Source: Pseudorasbora parva
Lineage: Eukaryota > Chordata > Actinopteri > Cypriniformes > Gobionidae
Reading direction: 5' to 3'
Length of the DNA stretch: 64,000 nt
Assembly: GCF_024679245.1 (NCBI RefSeq)
Contig: NC_090178.1
Span: forward strand, 30,202,242 to 30,266,241
Shown here: in pieces, positions 1-20,110 of the stretch
Layout: every line of letters begins with the position of its first letter
Numbering within the stretch: position 1 is the first letter of the stretch
Notes under the pieces: generated by a model
The model's input: the letters and a program-made list of their open reading frames with translations, nothing else
Databases searched by the model: none
What the model was told of the DNA's origin: nothing
Position numbers and translations under genes: made by a program

Positions 1-414
1 GTTCTCCCGCATGGAAATCATGGAGGGTTCTGAAATTGTCATCGTAGGTGCATGTCCAGAGTGAGAGTCATAATCTAAATAAAAAAAATCCAGAAATCAC
101 AATGTATGATTTTTTTTAAAGGTGCCCTAGATTGAAAAATGTAATGAACCTTGCCATAGTGAAATAAGAGTTCAGTACATGGACATCACATACTTTGAGT
201 CTCAAAACATTGCCTCCTGTTTCTTGTGTAAATCTCGTGCTTGAAAAACACCACAGAAAAATAAGTGATTCTCAACATAAGGCCAACCGTGACACAAGCG
301 TTGGGGATCTTGTATATGTATGCCCCCAACATTTGCAAATGTCCGAAAATATGCATTGTCAGGCGGAACTGACGGAGACCAATCATCAGAACATCAGGAA
401 AACGAACGACACTG

Positions 415-652
415 GAGGGTAGCAAAAACGGCTCTCATGACACACATCATGTTCAGGCTGTGCAGGAGATGTGAGGAATTTTCATTCCCTCCTCACAGAT
501 AAAAAATGTCAACAGTCATGGTTGAGGTTTATTATAATCGGATACCACAACAATTTAATTCAAGATCGTTTGTTTGTTCGGTTCATTTCAAGCAAGCTTC
601 GCTCAGCATCTTAAACTGAAGAAAGGGGCAATTACAACTGTATTCCTGAAAG
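415..652 (+). pseudogene. Decayed THAP-type zinc-finger fragment
   Basis: Conceptual translation gives a run resembling the second half of a THAP domain: an FSFPPH-like segment near 480-500, a YNRIPQQFNSRS-like segment, then VCSVHF (about 567-585), the usual C-x-x-H-F signature of THAP fingers, followed in another frame by LKLKKGAITTVFLK (about 610-650), which resembles the AVPTIF-type end of the domain. A stop near 500 and a frameshift near 605 break the reading frame. It is probably a relic of a THAP-containing gene or of a P-element/Harbinger-type transposon. The first Cys pair was not located. The identification rests on motif resemblance only. Confidence 0.4.
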
Positions 653-725
653 CAGTAAGTGACAATTTTATCCACTTTTTAAACAATTTGAACAATTTAA
701 ACAAACACTTTTTTTCAATTTTCAA

Positions 726-1112
726 GTCCTCATAAACTGCGAGTAAAGACACACAAATGTTGACAGGCCACTAAATACAGTACATACCACAGAGATGGAC
801 GTCCTGCTGTTGCTGTTTCTCCTGTTCAATTTATTTCTGCCTTCGAATGATTCTGGATCATATATCTATTAGCTGAGATCAATAGCCATGGGTTTCTCCA
901 TGCTTGAGGACGTCACCACTTTGCGTACTCGTCATTCTTTAGCTCCGCCCACACGATACGCCTCCAGGCGCTCTGCTTTTTCCCCCATATTTCTTTTATA
1001 AATATAATAAAACTAAAGACTTTTCTGAGATATGAAGGATGCAATACTACTCTATAGGTACTCAAGATTGACATGAGATTGACTGAAACTGAGTGTTTCA
1101 CCCCCCCTTTAA
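726..1112 (+). mobile_element. 3' part of a TTAA-flanked non-autonomous DNA element (family A)
   Basis: About 387 bp nearly identical to the last third of the element at 15421-16563 (shared start at the words 'tcctcataaactgcgagt', 728 here and 16154 there). It ends in TTTCACCCCCCCTTTAA, the same terminus as at 41608-41624. The left two thirds are missing, so this copy is 5'-truncated. A third, fuller copy is at 40125-41624. Non-coding. Confidence 0.7.
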
Positions 1113-1543
1113 CTTTTTTATTTTACAATCTTGCAACCACATGCACACAAGCTCTCTCTCGCTCTCGCGGATGATCTGAAAACACCAAATAAACAAGTAG
1201 GCTGCATTTTATCAATCTCCATTTGAGATGTTCTGCTTAGTGTCATTCAGTCGGTCTGTGTTCTGTCAGGATGGTCAGGACTCACGAGCCGCTTTACTGA
1301 ACTGCTGTGTGCTGTGAGCTGCTGAAATAAGCCAACCAGAGCAGAGCTCAACATTAATATTCATGACTCTTCCAAATAAGGCAAAAACAGAGCATTACAT
1401 CCTTTAGGGACAATTTATAGGGTTGAAAATGGACCTGTAAAACTGTATCTGGACAATCTTTGCCCTTAAATAAGCCACACACCCTCTATGAAGATATTAG
1501 AGAACAATTTAACATATTGTTTCAACTCATTCTAGGGCACCAT
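1113..1543. other. Non-genic stretch, nothing recognised
   Basis: About 430 bp of unique-looking sequence between two transposable elements. No supported exon, RNA gene or terminal repeat was seen. Confidence 0.5.
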
Positions 1544-2804
1544 TAACTATTTATTTGTATGATACAACTGCAAATAATTATTTGAACACCTGATAAAATC
1601 AATGTTAATATTTGGTACAGTAGCCTTTGTTTGCAATTACAGAGGTCAAATGTTTTCACCAGGTTTGCACACACTGCAGGAGGGATTTTGGCCCACTCCT
1701 CCACACAGATCTTCTCTAGATCAGTCAGGTTTCTGGCCTGTTGCTGAGAAACACAGAGTTTGAGCTCCCTCCAAAGATTCTCTATTGGGTTTAGGTCTGG
1801 AGAGTGGCTAGGCCATGCCAGAACCTTGATATGCTTCTTATAGAGCCACTCCTTGGTTATCCTGGCTGTGCTTCGGGTCATTGTCATGTTGGAAGACCAA
1901 GCCTTGACCCATCTTCAATGCTCTAACTGAGGGAAGGAGGTTGTTCCCCAAAATCTTGCAATACCTGGCCCCGGTCACCCTCTCCTTAATACAGTGTAGT
2001 CGCCCTGTCCCATGTGCAGAAAAACACCCCCAAAGCATGATGCTACCACCCCCAAGTTTCACAGTAGGGATGGTGTTCTTGGGATGGTACTCATCGTTCT
2101 TCTTCCTCCAAACAAGTTTAGTGGAATTATGACCAAAACTTTCTATTTTGGTCTCACCTGACCAAATTACTTTGGATCATCCAAATGGTCATTGGCAAAC
2201 TTAAGACGGGCAATGTGGAAATGTGCTGGTTTAATCAGGGCAACCTTCCGTGCCATGCATGATTTTAAACCATGACGTCTTAGTGTATTACAAACAGTAA
2301 CCTTGGAAATGGTTGTCCCAGCTCTTTTCAGGTCATTGACCAGCTCCTCCCGTGTAGTTCTTAGCTGAGTTCTCCCCTTTTTTAGGATCATTGAGACCCC
2401 ACGAGGTGAGATCTTGCATGGAGCCCCAGTCTGAGGGAAAATGACAGTCATGTTTAGCTTCTTCCATTTTCTAATGATTGCTCCAACAGTGGACCTTTTT
2501 CCACCAAGTTGCTTGGCAATTTCCCGTAGCCCTTTCCAGCCTTGTGGAGGTGTACAATTTTGTCTCTAGTGTCTTTGGACAGCCCTTTGGTCTTGGTCAT
2601 GTTAGTACTTGGATTCTTACTGATTGTATGGGGTGGACAGGTGTCTTTATGCAGCTAACGACCTCAAACAGGTGCATCTAATTTAGGATAAATGCAGGTG
2701 GACATTTCAAAGGCAGACTAACAGGTCTTTAAGGGTCAGAATTCTAGCTGATAAACAGGTGTTCAAATACTTATTTGCAGCTGTATCATACACATAAATA
2801 GTTA
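1544..2804 (-). mobile_element. Degenerate Tc1/mariner-like transposon with broken transposase
   Basis: The ends are inverted copies of each other: TAACTATTTATTTGTATGAT at the left and the reverse complement of TAACTATTTATGTGTATGAT at the right, followed on both sides by a shared block ending in CACCTG. The minus strand encodes a Tc1-type transposase in several frames: an N-terminal helix-turn-helix part (about 2450-2170), then [15 protein letters not shown] and [11 protein letters not shown] (catalytic Asp region, about 2050-1860), then [15 protein letters not shown] carrying the catalytic Glu of the DD34E triad (about 1800-1750). At least two frameshifts separate these blocks, so it is inactive. 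Length (1.26 kb) is normal for the family. Confidence 0.9.
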
Positions 2805-2820
2805 AAAAATCATATATTGT

Positions 2821-4752
2821 GATGAATGAGGCATTTATATAGCGCTTCATATGTACTACTGTACACCCAAAGCGCTTTACACTCATGTCAGGGGTCTCTC
2901 CTCAACCACCACCAGTGTGCAGCATCCACTTGGATGATGCGACGGCAGCCACAGTACAACAGTGCCAGTACGCTCACCACACACACCAGCGATCGGTGGA
3001 GAGGAGAGAGGGTGATAGAGCCAATTCAGTGGATGGGGATTATTAGGAAGCCATGATTGGTAAGGGCCAATCAAGGGAATTTGGCCAGGACACCGGGGTT
3101 ACACCCCTATTCTTTTTACGAGAAGTGCCATGGGATTTTTAATTACCACAGAGAGTCAGGACCACAGTTTAACGTCTCATCCGAAGGACGGTGCTCTTTG
3201 ACAGTATAGTGTCCCCATCACTATATTGGGGTGTTAGGACCCACACAGACCACAGGGTGAGCGCCCCCTGCTGGCCTCACTAACACCTCTACCAGCAGCA
3301 ACCTAGTTTTCCCAGTTGGTCTCCCATCCAGGTACTGACCAGGCTCAGCTCTGCTTAGCTTCAGTGGGAAACCAGTCTTGGGGTACAGGGTAATATGGCT
3401 GCTGGTAGGGCTGGGCGATATGACGAAATATATCGTCTGGACGATAGAAAATGTCTATCGTTTTATATAAGGCTCTATCGCTTACGCCACGATAAGGCGT
3501 TTACGGCAGAACTTTACGTCAAGATGCACCTCACGGCGCGGCATGCCCATGCACGCTGCAATACATAAACAAACATGGAGAAAGACGGTAGTAGACGCGG
3601 TTCAGACCAGGGTAATTCTCAGAGTAATTATGCCAGAGTGGTGGCATAGCGCTCAAAACAAACTTCAGACACAGACGCTGCAACAGGCTTTTACGCGTGG
3701 CACACCATAGCCATATATTGAAATATTTTAATGGCAGGTGTAGGGATGGCGAATTTGAAATAACAGCCGCGAGCCGCGCTCCAGCTCTCTCTCTATCTCT
3801 CTCTCACACACACACATACACACGCACTGTCCTCCTAGCACTCCCGTCACTTTTTTAAAATCCCCCACAGCGCGAAACACGAGTGCAAACGCTTTTCCGA
3901 GGAGCTTGTTTGTAATCTGAGGACAATGGCTCCTTAGTTTCGAAATGGTGTTTGGTCAAGGTGATGGCGTTAGAAAATAAAGGCGTTTGTCTAGCGTAAG
4001 AAGCTCATTTGAAACATTGCCGCGGCTCATTTAAGAAAATGACAGCTCCGAAGAGACGTCGCGGCTTTAGTTCGAGGTAGTGCTAACAATAATTAAAAAA
4101 AGACGATCAACACCTTATGTGTTACCACTGAAATGTAGATATTTCCAAATGTAAGCCCATCTTAAGCGAAATGCACGCTTCATACTGTCGTCTGCTCTGG
4201 CTCTAACCAGTGTTTTAGCCTGTTTACTTTTTGCAAACCTTGTGAGCGCGCGCTGTGACCTCGCGTCAAATGTTTTTATTGGTTTATTAAGTACAAACAG
4301 GCGAGTTATGGAAAATTGAGTGTGAGGAATATGTTCACTTCACACAAAATGATTTTGGAATGAGATGGCTAACTGTAGTAGCGTTTAGTCCACTGTATAA
4401 TAGCCTAATTTAGAGATCACTTTTCTTTTTTTTTAACCGACAACTTTGATCGATCAACGTTGATACGGTCAACCATAGGTCAAACGGTCATCGGTTAACA
4501 TCCCTAGGCAGGTGTTAACTTTACCAACTGTCTTGCTTGAAAAAAGGATCTAAATAAAATAAAAATGTAGTCCATACTACCTTTATATGTTTTGTATATC
4601 ATTTCAAACTGCATTTCCACATTGCAATTTTGTATAGACTATTCATAAACTGAATTAACAGAAAAATTGCTATATCGTTATCGGGATATCAAATGAGCTA
4701 TATCGGGATATGAATTTTTGGCCATATCGCCCAGCCCTAGCTGCTGGCAATA
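2821..4752 (-). mobile_element. 5S rRNA-derived SINE (SINE3-like), split by a hAT insertion
   Basis: Read on the minus strand, the segment starting near 4752/3405 resembles a 5S rRNA gene: CAGCCATATTACCCTG, then GAAGCTAAGCAGAGCTGAGC, CCTGGTCAGTACCTGGATGG and GAGACCAACTGGGAA, all recognisable counterparts of the 5S internal promoter region. It continues into a non-5S body (3290-2900) and a tail containing AAAGCGCTTTGG and AGCGCTATATAAATGCC (2890-2825), as in SINEs that share a LINE 3' end. SINE3 of zebrafish is a known 5S-derived SINE; assignment to that family is from the layout. The hAT at 3406-4739 sits within the first ~15 bases of the SINE. This is not a functional 5S gene. Confidence 0.8.
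3406..4739. mobile_element. Non-autonomous hAT element with 8-bp target duplication
   Basis: Termini TAGGGCTGGGCGATATG and CATATCGCCCAGCCCTA are inverted repeats. The flanking octamer GCTGCTGG occurs at 3398-3405 and again at 4740-4747, the 8-bp duplication typical of hAT insertion, and removing the element rejoins the 5S-SINE. The 1334-bp interior has no long frame; it contains CT/CA-rich runs (about 3786-3826) and imperfect inverted AT-rich ends. It is younger than its SINE host. Confidence 0.85.
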
Positions 4753-4830
4753 TATGACATATTCAGACCCCTCCATGATTTCCAAGTGGGAGAACTAAAC
4801 AGCAGGGTGTTCAAATACTTATTCTCCTCA

Positions 4831-5012
<182 letters not shown>

Positions 5013-5017
<5 letters not shown>

Positions 5018-6288
5018 ATAATTAATTAAGAAAAAGAAAAAAAACAATTAAACAGAGCAGCAACTAAAACAAATGTTTATTTACTGAGTGTAATGAATTT
5101 AGTGAAATAAATCCAATTTCAAGTTAAGACAAGAGTTGACAGATTACAGTGTGATACAAAAAGCAAATATTGCCTCTGCCCAGATGTGCAAATCATGGGG
5201 GGGGAAATCCTTGCATAAGATCCAGAGTGGTTGATTACTTGACCATTTTCTAGTAACCTCTAACAAGGCAATATTGTAATACTGAAAGGGCTACAGTACT
5301 GTTACAACAACAAACAATTATTCTGTGCTCCAATCCACTTCACAACAATGAATTAAATACATGTCAAACATAGGCATATGTAAACAAAAGAGATTCTTTT
5401 CAAGTGATATGTTTGCAAAAAAGTGCAAATAACTTACTGTACCTTGAAAAAAAAAGCTTATCATTACCCATCATCCACATCCCCAAAGATACTGGCAATT
5501 CTGTTTTGCTTGCCAGCCTCAATCTCTCTATAATGTCAGTGTTAGGCAAAGTGAACACTCTAATGAAGAACTCAGACTTGTGAACTTGCTAGACGTCTAT
5601 AATTTAAGGTGCACTTCAATCTTAATCACTTCAAGTCCAAATATCCACAATAATTACATTTTCACACAGCAGATCATGAAACTAAAACACCGTTTTAGTG
5701 TGGTAAAACAACCTACATTATCAATGCAAGGATCAAAAATCCTGAGTTCGACATCACAAACCTCTGATAAGGTCAAATGAAAGTGTGTGGTCAAGAATGG
5801 ACAAAGAGTGTTTAAAACAAATTAGGTTGTGGAATCTTTTGCAAGGATTAAGGCGTCTATCCTGTTAGTATCATATAACACTCTGTACTGTGAACTGGTT
5901 AGGAAAAAGCACTGCAACACCTAAACAGAATACAAATGATGAGTTTACAATTTAAAGACAGCATTTTTGTTTCATTACAAAACCTCAGTTTTTTATTTGT
6001 AAAGCTTAAGTAAAATCTCTTTTAACCTTTTATAACAACGAAATGTTTTAAATTAACTTATGAAAATTAAAAAAAAAAATGTTTTTGAACACTTGACTTT
6101 GGTCCCCATGCAGTGCAGTTTTAGACCATTGTTAAAAAAGACTAAGAAATTCCACATTAGGCAGCCCTATGAAAAGAAATGTAAATAGATAAACTGTTAA
6201 TCATCCCATAAGTGAAACCTTTACCATTACTCATTTCAACTGAAGCTCTTGCATTGGTTGTGATATTAGTTGATATTTTAATATGCAC
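5013..6288 (-). other. Probable 3' UTR and downstream region of the C8orf88-like gene
   Basis: AT-rich sequence directly after the stop codon at 6289. On the minus strand it holds AATAAA hexamers (plus-strand TTTATT at 5992-5997 and 5076-5081) that could serve as polyadenylation signals. No frame or repeat was recognised. The transcript end cannot be set without cDNA data. Confidence 0.4.
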
Positions 6289-14252
<7,964 letters not shown>

Positions 14253-14340
14253 TTCCAAACACATTCATTCCGCCTGAGCTCGTGACTGCGCGTTCATTAT
14301 CACTCTGGATGAACTCACCTAACATACACAAAAACTAATA
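14253..14340 (-). promoter_or_regulatory. c8orf88: Candidate 5' UTR/promoter of the C8orf88-like gene
   Basis: Sequence just upstream of the start codon is CpG-richer than its surroundings (several CG within 14270-14300). It contains a 7-codon upstream frame that overlaps the main start. No TATA box was recognised. The transcription start is unknown. Confidence 0.35.
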
Positions 14341-14349
14341 TGTGCTTAT

Positions 14350-14840
14350 CCACATCTGTGATTGTCAGCAAGGTTTGCAAAAAAGAAAAAAAAAAAAAAA
14401 AAAAAAGTATATAATTATATATATGTATTACAAACCCTTACGAAACAAAAATATATTGCAGTATATTGGAAAATATCATGTAATCCATTAGGCAATATAT
14501 TCATATGGGATTTAATATTTGTATTTTCCAATATATTGCAATATATGAAAGCGGCAATCATTTGTATTTTGCATTGACAGGAATATAGCATATATTGTAT
14601 AATACCATCAATATATTATTCCATGTATTTACAATATATTAAAATATACTTTAAGTAATATATTGGTAAATATATTTTCCTTTCATAAGGGAATACATGT
14701 CAACTAATTTTCATTAGTGTAGACTACTCTTTGTTGTGATGCTCCCCAAAACTTGCAAACAGATAATTGACTGTTTGCAAGTAGCGTATAACAACCCTAA
14801 CCTTACCAAGCCGTTTTATTCATTTGCAATAGCCTATGAA
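14350..14840. repeat. Poly-A and CAATATATTGC-rich repeat tract
   Basis: A poly-A run (about 14380-14406) is followed by sequence with repeated near-palindromes of the form TATATTGCAATATA (14450-14690), able to fold back on itself. It is probably a decayed MITE, but no clean terminal repeats were found. Confidence 0.5.
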
Positions 14841-15091
14841 TTCTGATATCAACAATTAAATTTCATTAGCTAGTTAAATGCTAATTTTTGCTAAATAATT
14901 ACGTTTTCAATAGTGAAAATGCTAATTTTTGATAAATAATTCAATTTTCACTAGTTAAAAGCTAATTCTTGATATCCTCAATTGTGTTTCAACTAGTAAA
15001 AACTCTAATTCTTGTATTTTCACTATATAGTGAAATGTCACCAGCTGCCATGCAAATCCAATTCTTGATATCAATAATAATTAAATTCCTG

Positions 15092-17412
15092 AGGCCTGTA
15101 CCATGATGGATTAATAAACTCAGGATTACAGGATTGGTTTCGAGATGACAAAACCAAACCAATCTATTCAGACTTTGTTGGTACCATGATGCTGATCTTC
15201 AGCTTCTCTTTTAACTCAGGCTTTGAGTTTAGGAGTTGAGCTGTGACATCAGTATTGAACAGCCAATCACAGGCTGTGGATCAGTAGAACTGAGATTTAC
15301 TTCTCAGGAGAGAAGCACTTATTTCTCTCTTCTGCAGATTATTACATGATTGAAAAATATCAAGAATTTTAACAAAGTCACTCAGAAAAAAGAAAAAAGT
15401 TGTCTATGAAAGATGAAAACTTAAAGGGGGGGGGGGGTGAAATGCTGTTTCATGCATACTGAGCTTTTTACACTGTTAAAGATTTGGATTCCCATCCTAA
15501 ACATACACAAAGTTTCAAAAACTAATGTTGGACTTTTGATGGAGTATTTCTGTGTCAAATATACTCCTTCCGGTTTCTCACAAGTTTCGGAGAGTTTTTT
15601 TAGAGTATGGCTCGACTTGACGTTAATAGATCTTGTATGGGCCGTACAGGCTCTTCTCCCGTAGGTGCGTGCGCGCGCGCGCGTGACTAGAGCGAGAGAG
15701 GAAATGCACGCCCGTACACACTCTCAGGTGCAGATCCAGTCGATCCAGTCGCCGTGCTTCACTTTATTCCTATGAGTGACGTCGAGCGACTTCAACGCTT
15801 CAGCACAGCATTCCAGGAAGGCAGCGCTGCATTTGAACCGATTTGAACGCAGAAATGACGGGAAGCTTCACAACATCGCTTCAGTCGCGTCGCAAAAGTG
15901 GATCTCCACCATTCACTGCTGTCAGGACTTCACCAAATCATACCAAAGAAGTGTGTTTTTGACGGAGCGGTCCCAGCGATAAAGGTTCGGTCCTGCTTTG
16001 GAAGCAGCCGGTGAGTAAAACTGCTTCAATGTTGTTAATGCTAACGGACTCTGTGTTGTTCTATATTACGTTCCACTAGTCTGACGTGCAAAACCGTTTT
16101 GCTTGCTACTGCTAAGGTTTAGTCGCATACAATAGTCCATAAACCGAATCATGTCCTCATAAACTGCGAGTAAAGACACACAAATGTTGACAGGCCACTA
16201 AATACAGTACATACCACAGAGACGGACATCCTGCTGTTGCTGTTTCTCCTGTTCAGTTTATTTCAGCCTCCGAATGATTCTGGATCATTATCTGTATTAG
16301 CTGAGCTCGATAGCCATGGGTTTCTCCCCGCTTGAGGACGTCATCGCTTTGGTTCGCGCTCGTTATTCTTTAGCTCCGCCCACACGATTACACTTCCAGG
16401 CGCTCGGTTTTTTCCGGAAAGACTCGGTACAGCCCATATTTCTTTTATAAATATAATAAAACTAAAGACTTTTCAGAGATATGAAGGATGCAATACTATT
16501 CTATAGGTACTCAAGATTGACATGAGATTGACTGAAACTGAGTGTTTCACCCCCCCCCCCCACCCCAAAAAAAGAAAAATTATATGTAATGCAAGTCAAT
16601 GCAAGTAAAAGTTATGAAGTTAGTTTAATTGATATAGAGAAAATTGAACATTTAAGCTCAGTAAGCTTCTTTTTTAATAGCCCTATTTATTGATTTAAAG
16701 CTTATTTGTATGACTTTATTTTGGCTATTTAATTTTAACAAAGTGCCTATTAATGATTTATTAACTAAAATGATAAAAGTGAAATTGATTAAGGGTATAA
16801 TAGTTACAAAAATGATGTCTAAATCATTCAAAATTATTATTATTAGCCAGACACTTTAGTCTTTAAAAACCATTTGCTATGTAATGACCTTTAATTTGGA
16901 GTAGAAACAGGGGGGGTGTAGTCTAGAAACCTAGACGCACCCTAGCGACAGAAAATCGACTCTGCCGCAAGTATCGTCTAACAACTCTCAATACACATCT
17001 GAGCTGTAAAAACCAAACTCTGGTCAGGCCAATCACATCGTGCATAGTGTCGATGGGCGGGGCTTAACATGATGACGGCACAGTTGCATTTGCGTGCTAC
17101 TAGTAAACACAGAAGCTGGCGAACGGCGGTCTTTCGATTCAGCTGCGACCGCGACTCTGGAAGACTTGGAGTTAAGCTTTTCTCTGAGAAAAGAAAAAAG
17201 GCCGGCATTGAAGTCATTCAGTGAAGTCATTTGAGATCTCATATACAGAACATAACCTCCCCTGGAGTATAGGTGAGCCGTGGAGCGAAAGTTACTATGG
17301 TGATGAACACAGCTAAAACCCAAACCACTTTAATGGTATACAACCCAGGATTGGCACAAACTAAGTTTAAACATCTGCCTCACCAGCTAAACCGGCTTCA
17401 TGGTATAAGCCC
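15092..17412. mobile_element. DNA element with TACCATGA-type inverted ends, carrying a nested insertion
   Basis: Left end AGGCCTGTACCATGATGG; right end is the inverse of AGGGGCTTATACCATGAAGC. Inside lie a family A element (15421-16563) and a segment (about 16919-17300) with GTCTAGAAACCTAGACGCACC, which may be yet another insertion. No coding frame was recognised. Confidence 0.5.
15421..16563 (+). mobile_element. TTAA-flanked element, family A, near-complete copy
   Basis: Starts TTAAAGGGGGGGGGGGGTGA and ends TTTCACCCCCCC plus extra C. The interior is highly similar to 40125-41624 (shared ATGCTGTTTCATGCATACTG, CACTGTTAAAGA, TACTCAAGATTGACATGA). No long frame. The right TTAA has been lost. Confidence 0.75.
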
Positions 17413-17717
17413 CTGATATCAACAATCAACATTTCTAATATTAATAATTTAATCACTAATGACAGTGTTCATTTCTGATTTCACAAATGTGATTGTAACT
17501 AGAAAGCCATTTTAGACATCTGGAATTATCGATAACAACAATTGAATTGATATCAACCATTAAAATTCTTGATATCAGAAATTCTATTTGTTGATATCAG
17601 GAAATTAATTGTTGTTATCAAGAAATTATGTTGATATCAACAATTCAATTCCTGAATTGAATTTAAATGGCAGCCTATGGTGACATTTCAATAGTTAAAA
17701 GTTTTCACTATTTGAAA

Positions 17718-17905
17718 TTAAAGGAACTGTATGTAAGAAATGTATTTCAGTTAATCATAAAATGGTCCTGATATGTCACTAGACATTAAGAAATCATGTT
17801 CATTTCAAAAACTTATATCACTGACAACAGTAGTCCGGCCAGGATATTGTCATTTAAAAGTTGCAGCCCTCAACTGATGTTGATGTTTTGGCCTGAAGCT
17901 CCACC
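17718..17905 (+). mobile_element. TTAA element, family B, left part
   Basis: Starts TTAAAGGAACTGTATGTA and continues through GACAACAGTAGTCCGGCCAG to GGCCTGAAGCTCCACC. An inverted copy, split by another insertion, is at 31282-32864. The right boundary was not identified. Confidence 0.65.
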
Positions 17906-18794
17906 CCCCACCTATCGACCAATAACAAAGCAGACTGATCCACGCCAATTCATATGCCATTTTGGCGTGCTATGAAGACTCATAATCGCTTTTTAGCGTG
18001 TTTATCAACGCCGTTACATTCTATCCCCCTACACTGTCCCGACCCCTTAAACCTACCCATCACACACACACACGCAGCCCCTAAACCTACCCATCACACG
18101 AAACAGTCTGCATTTTTACATTTTCAAAAAAACAGAATTTAGTATGTTTATAAATCCATTTAAAGTTACCTTGTGGACACACACACACATATTGACACAC
18201 ATCAGCTCTGTTTTCTGTTAACCATCAGCTCTGTTTCTGTTCAGTTTTCTGTGTTGGTTGATTGTTTGTAGTATTCTATATTTTATTAATTTTTTTGTTA
18301 TTTTTTCCCCTTTGTTGCACTTTGAGATTCTTCTGAATGAAAAGTGCGTTATAAATAAAATCTATTATTATTATTATTATATTGAGACACATTTTGAACG
18401 CGTATCTCAAACTCTTCCCTAAACCTACCCATTTGTGTATTATAAAAAACAGGATAAAACAGGCAGCTACACCTGCAGGCACAATTTATTCAGAAAGTAC
18501 AAATATTCCAAGTGTTCTGAGGCCAAACGATTGATTTGTGTGAAGAAAATCCCCAAAAGCGATCCGAACATTGAGTCCATCCACCAAACATTTCAAATAT
18601 TCCCGCCTGAAGAAACCGTCGGCTTTGACAGCATTGGCTGTCGTGTGTCTCATGACCAATTGCGTCATTACGTCAGCTTTGATTGTAAAATGCCATTGGC
18701 TCTCGTGTGTCTTGTGACCGACGCGTCATTCTAAACTTGTTGTGACGTGTATATCATTTGAATCAGAAATATGAACGAGTGCATGCGTTCTGTT
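17906..18794. other. Repeat-like non-genic stretch
   Basis: Contains CA-rich runs (18061-18076, 18179-18190), repeated CCTAAACCTACCCATCACAC words (18045-18100, 18419-18433) and a short (TTA)n run (about 18363-18381). No exon was recognised. Confidence 0.5.
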
Positions 18795-20110
18795 CAGAAT
18801 CAGAATCAGAAGAGCTTTATTGCCAAGTGTGCTTTCACACACAAGGAATTTTTTTTGGTGCTGAAGCTTCCAGTGCACATAAACAATACAATACAACACG
18901 GTAATAAAAATTCTAAGAAGAAAAATATGAAGAAAAATATGAACAGTATAAAGGTCACGGTTACGTTTAGTCAGAAGACATAGATTATGAGCATTTACAG
19001 TATTTGGGTGGTGAGAATAAATATAAATAATAAATAGTATAAGTAATATAAGTAATCACCTGAGTTTAGGAGATATTGCACTAAAAAGTGAGAATAATTG
19101 CACTTACAGGCATTTGCCTTGGGGGGGGGGGGGGGGTAACTGTTCAAGAGGGAAATGGCCTGTGGGAAGAAACTGTTCCTATGCCTAGATGTTCTAGTGG
19201 CCAGTGATCGGAGTCGCCGTCCTGACGGTAACAGTTCAACAAGAGGTGTCCGGGGTGAGTGGAGTCTGTGATGATTTTACCCGCTCTCTCCTCACTCTGG
19301 AAGAGTACAGGTCCTGGAGGGTTGGCAGTTTTGCACCAATAATCCTCTCTGCAGTCCGGATGGTACGTTGCAGTCTCCTGATGTCTGATTTGGTAGCTGA
19401 ACCAAACCAGACAGTGATGGAGGTGCATATAACAGACTCAATGACAGCTGAGTAGAACTGAATCAGCAGGACCTGTGACAGGTTGAACTTCCTCAGCTGA
19501 CGAAGGAAGTACAGTCTCTGCTGAGCCTTTTTCACATTGGAGTCAATGTGATTGTCCCACTTCAGGTCCTGAGAGATGGTAGTTCCCAGGAACCTGAATG
19601 ACTCCACTGCGTCCACAGTGCTGTTCATGATGGTGAGTGGGGGGAGTGCTGAGATGTTTCTCCTGAAGTCCACTATCATCTCCACCGTTTTGAGCGCATT
19701 CAGCTCAAGGTTGTTATAACTGCACCAGACAGCCAGCTGTTAAATCCTCCAGTCTGTAAGCAGACTCGTCACCGTTCTGGATAAGGCCGATGACAGTGGT
19801 GTCGTCTGCAAATTTCAGAAGCTTGACAGAGGAGTCTTTAGAAGTGCAGTCATTGGTGTACAGGGAGAAGAGCAGTGGGGAGAGAACGCACCCCTGGGGG
19901 GCACCAGTGCTGATTGTAAGTGTGCTGGATGTGAGTTTACCCAGTCTCACTCGCTGCTGCCGGTCTGTCAGGAAGCTAGAGATCCATTGACAGATTGAGG
20001 ATGGAATGGAGAGCTGGGTCAGTTTGGCTGTGAGGAGATCAGGCATGATGGTATTAAACGCTGAACTGAAGTCCACAAATAGGATCCTTGCATAGGTCCC
20101 AGGTCTGTCG
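18795..20110 (-). mobile_element. Rex1/CR1-like LINE, 3' half with broken reverse transcriptase
   Basis: The minus strand encodes DFSSAFNTI, TGAPQGCVLSPLLFSLYTND and LLKFADDTTVIGLI (about 20070-19790); FADD is the catalytic motif of reverse transcriptase. After a frameshift the other frame continues VEMIVDFRRN, FRFLGTTISQDLKW and SITVWFGSATKSD (19685-19390). The 3' end (18960-18795 read on the minus strand) has TTGGCAATAAAGCTCTTC and a GATTCT repeat tail. A G-run of about 15 at 19123-19137 lies inside. Truncated and inactive. Confidence 0.88.

Larger units (their letters stand above)
14840..17717. repeat. Composite repeat with TTGATATCAA-rich flanks
   Basis: The outer parts (14840-15090 and about 17413-17700) share many copies of TTGATATCAA, CAATTGAATT and related words, often inverted, suggesting one older element split by the insertion at 15092-17412. 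Boundaries are approximate. Confidence 0.45.

Noticed and set aside
3290..3405. 5S rRNA gene
   Set aside because: The 5S-like part is diverged and fused to a SINE body and LINE-type tail; a 5S-derived SINE fits better.
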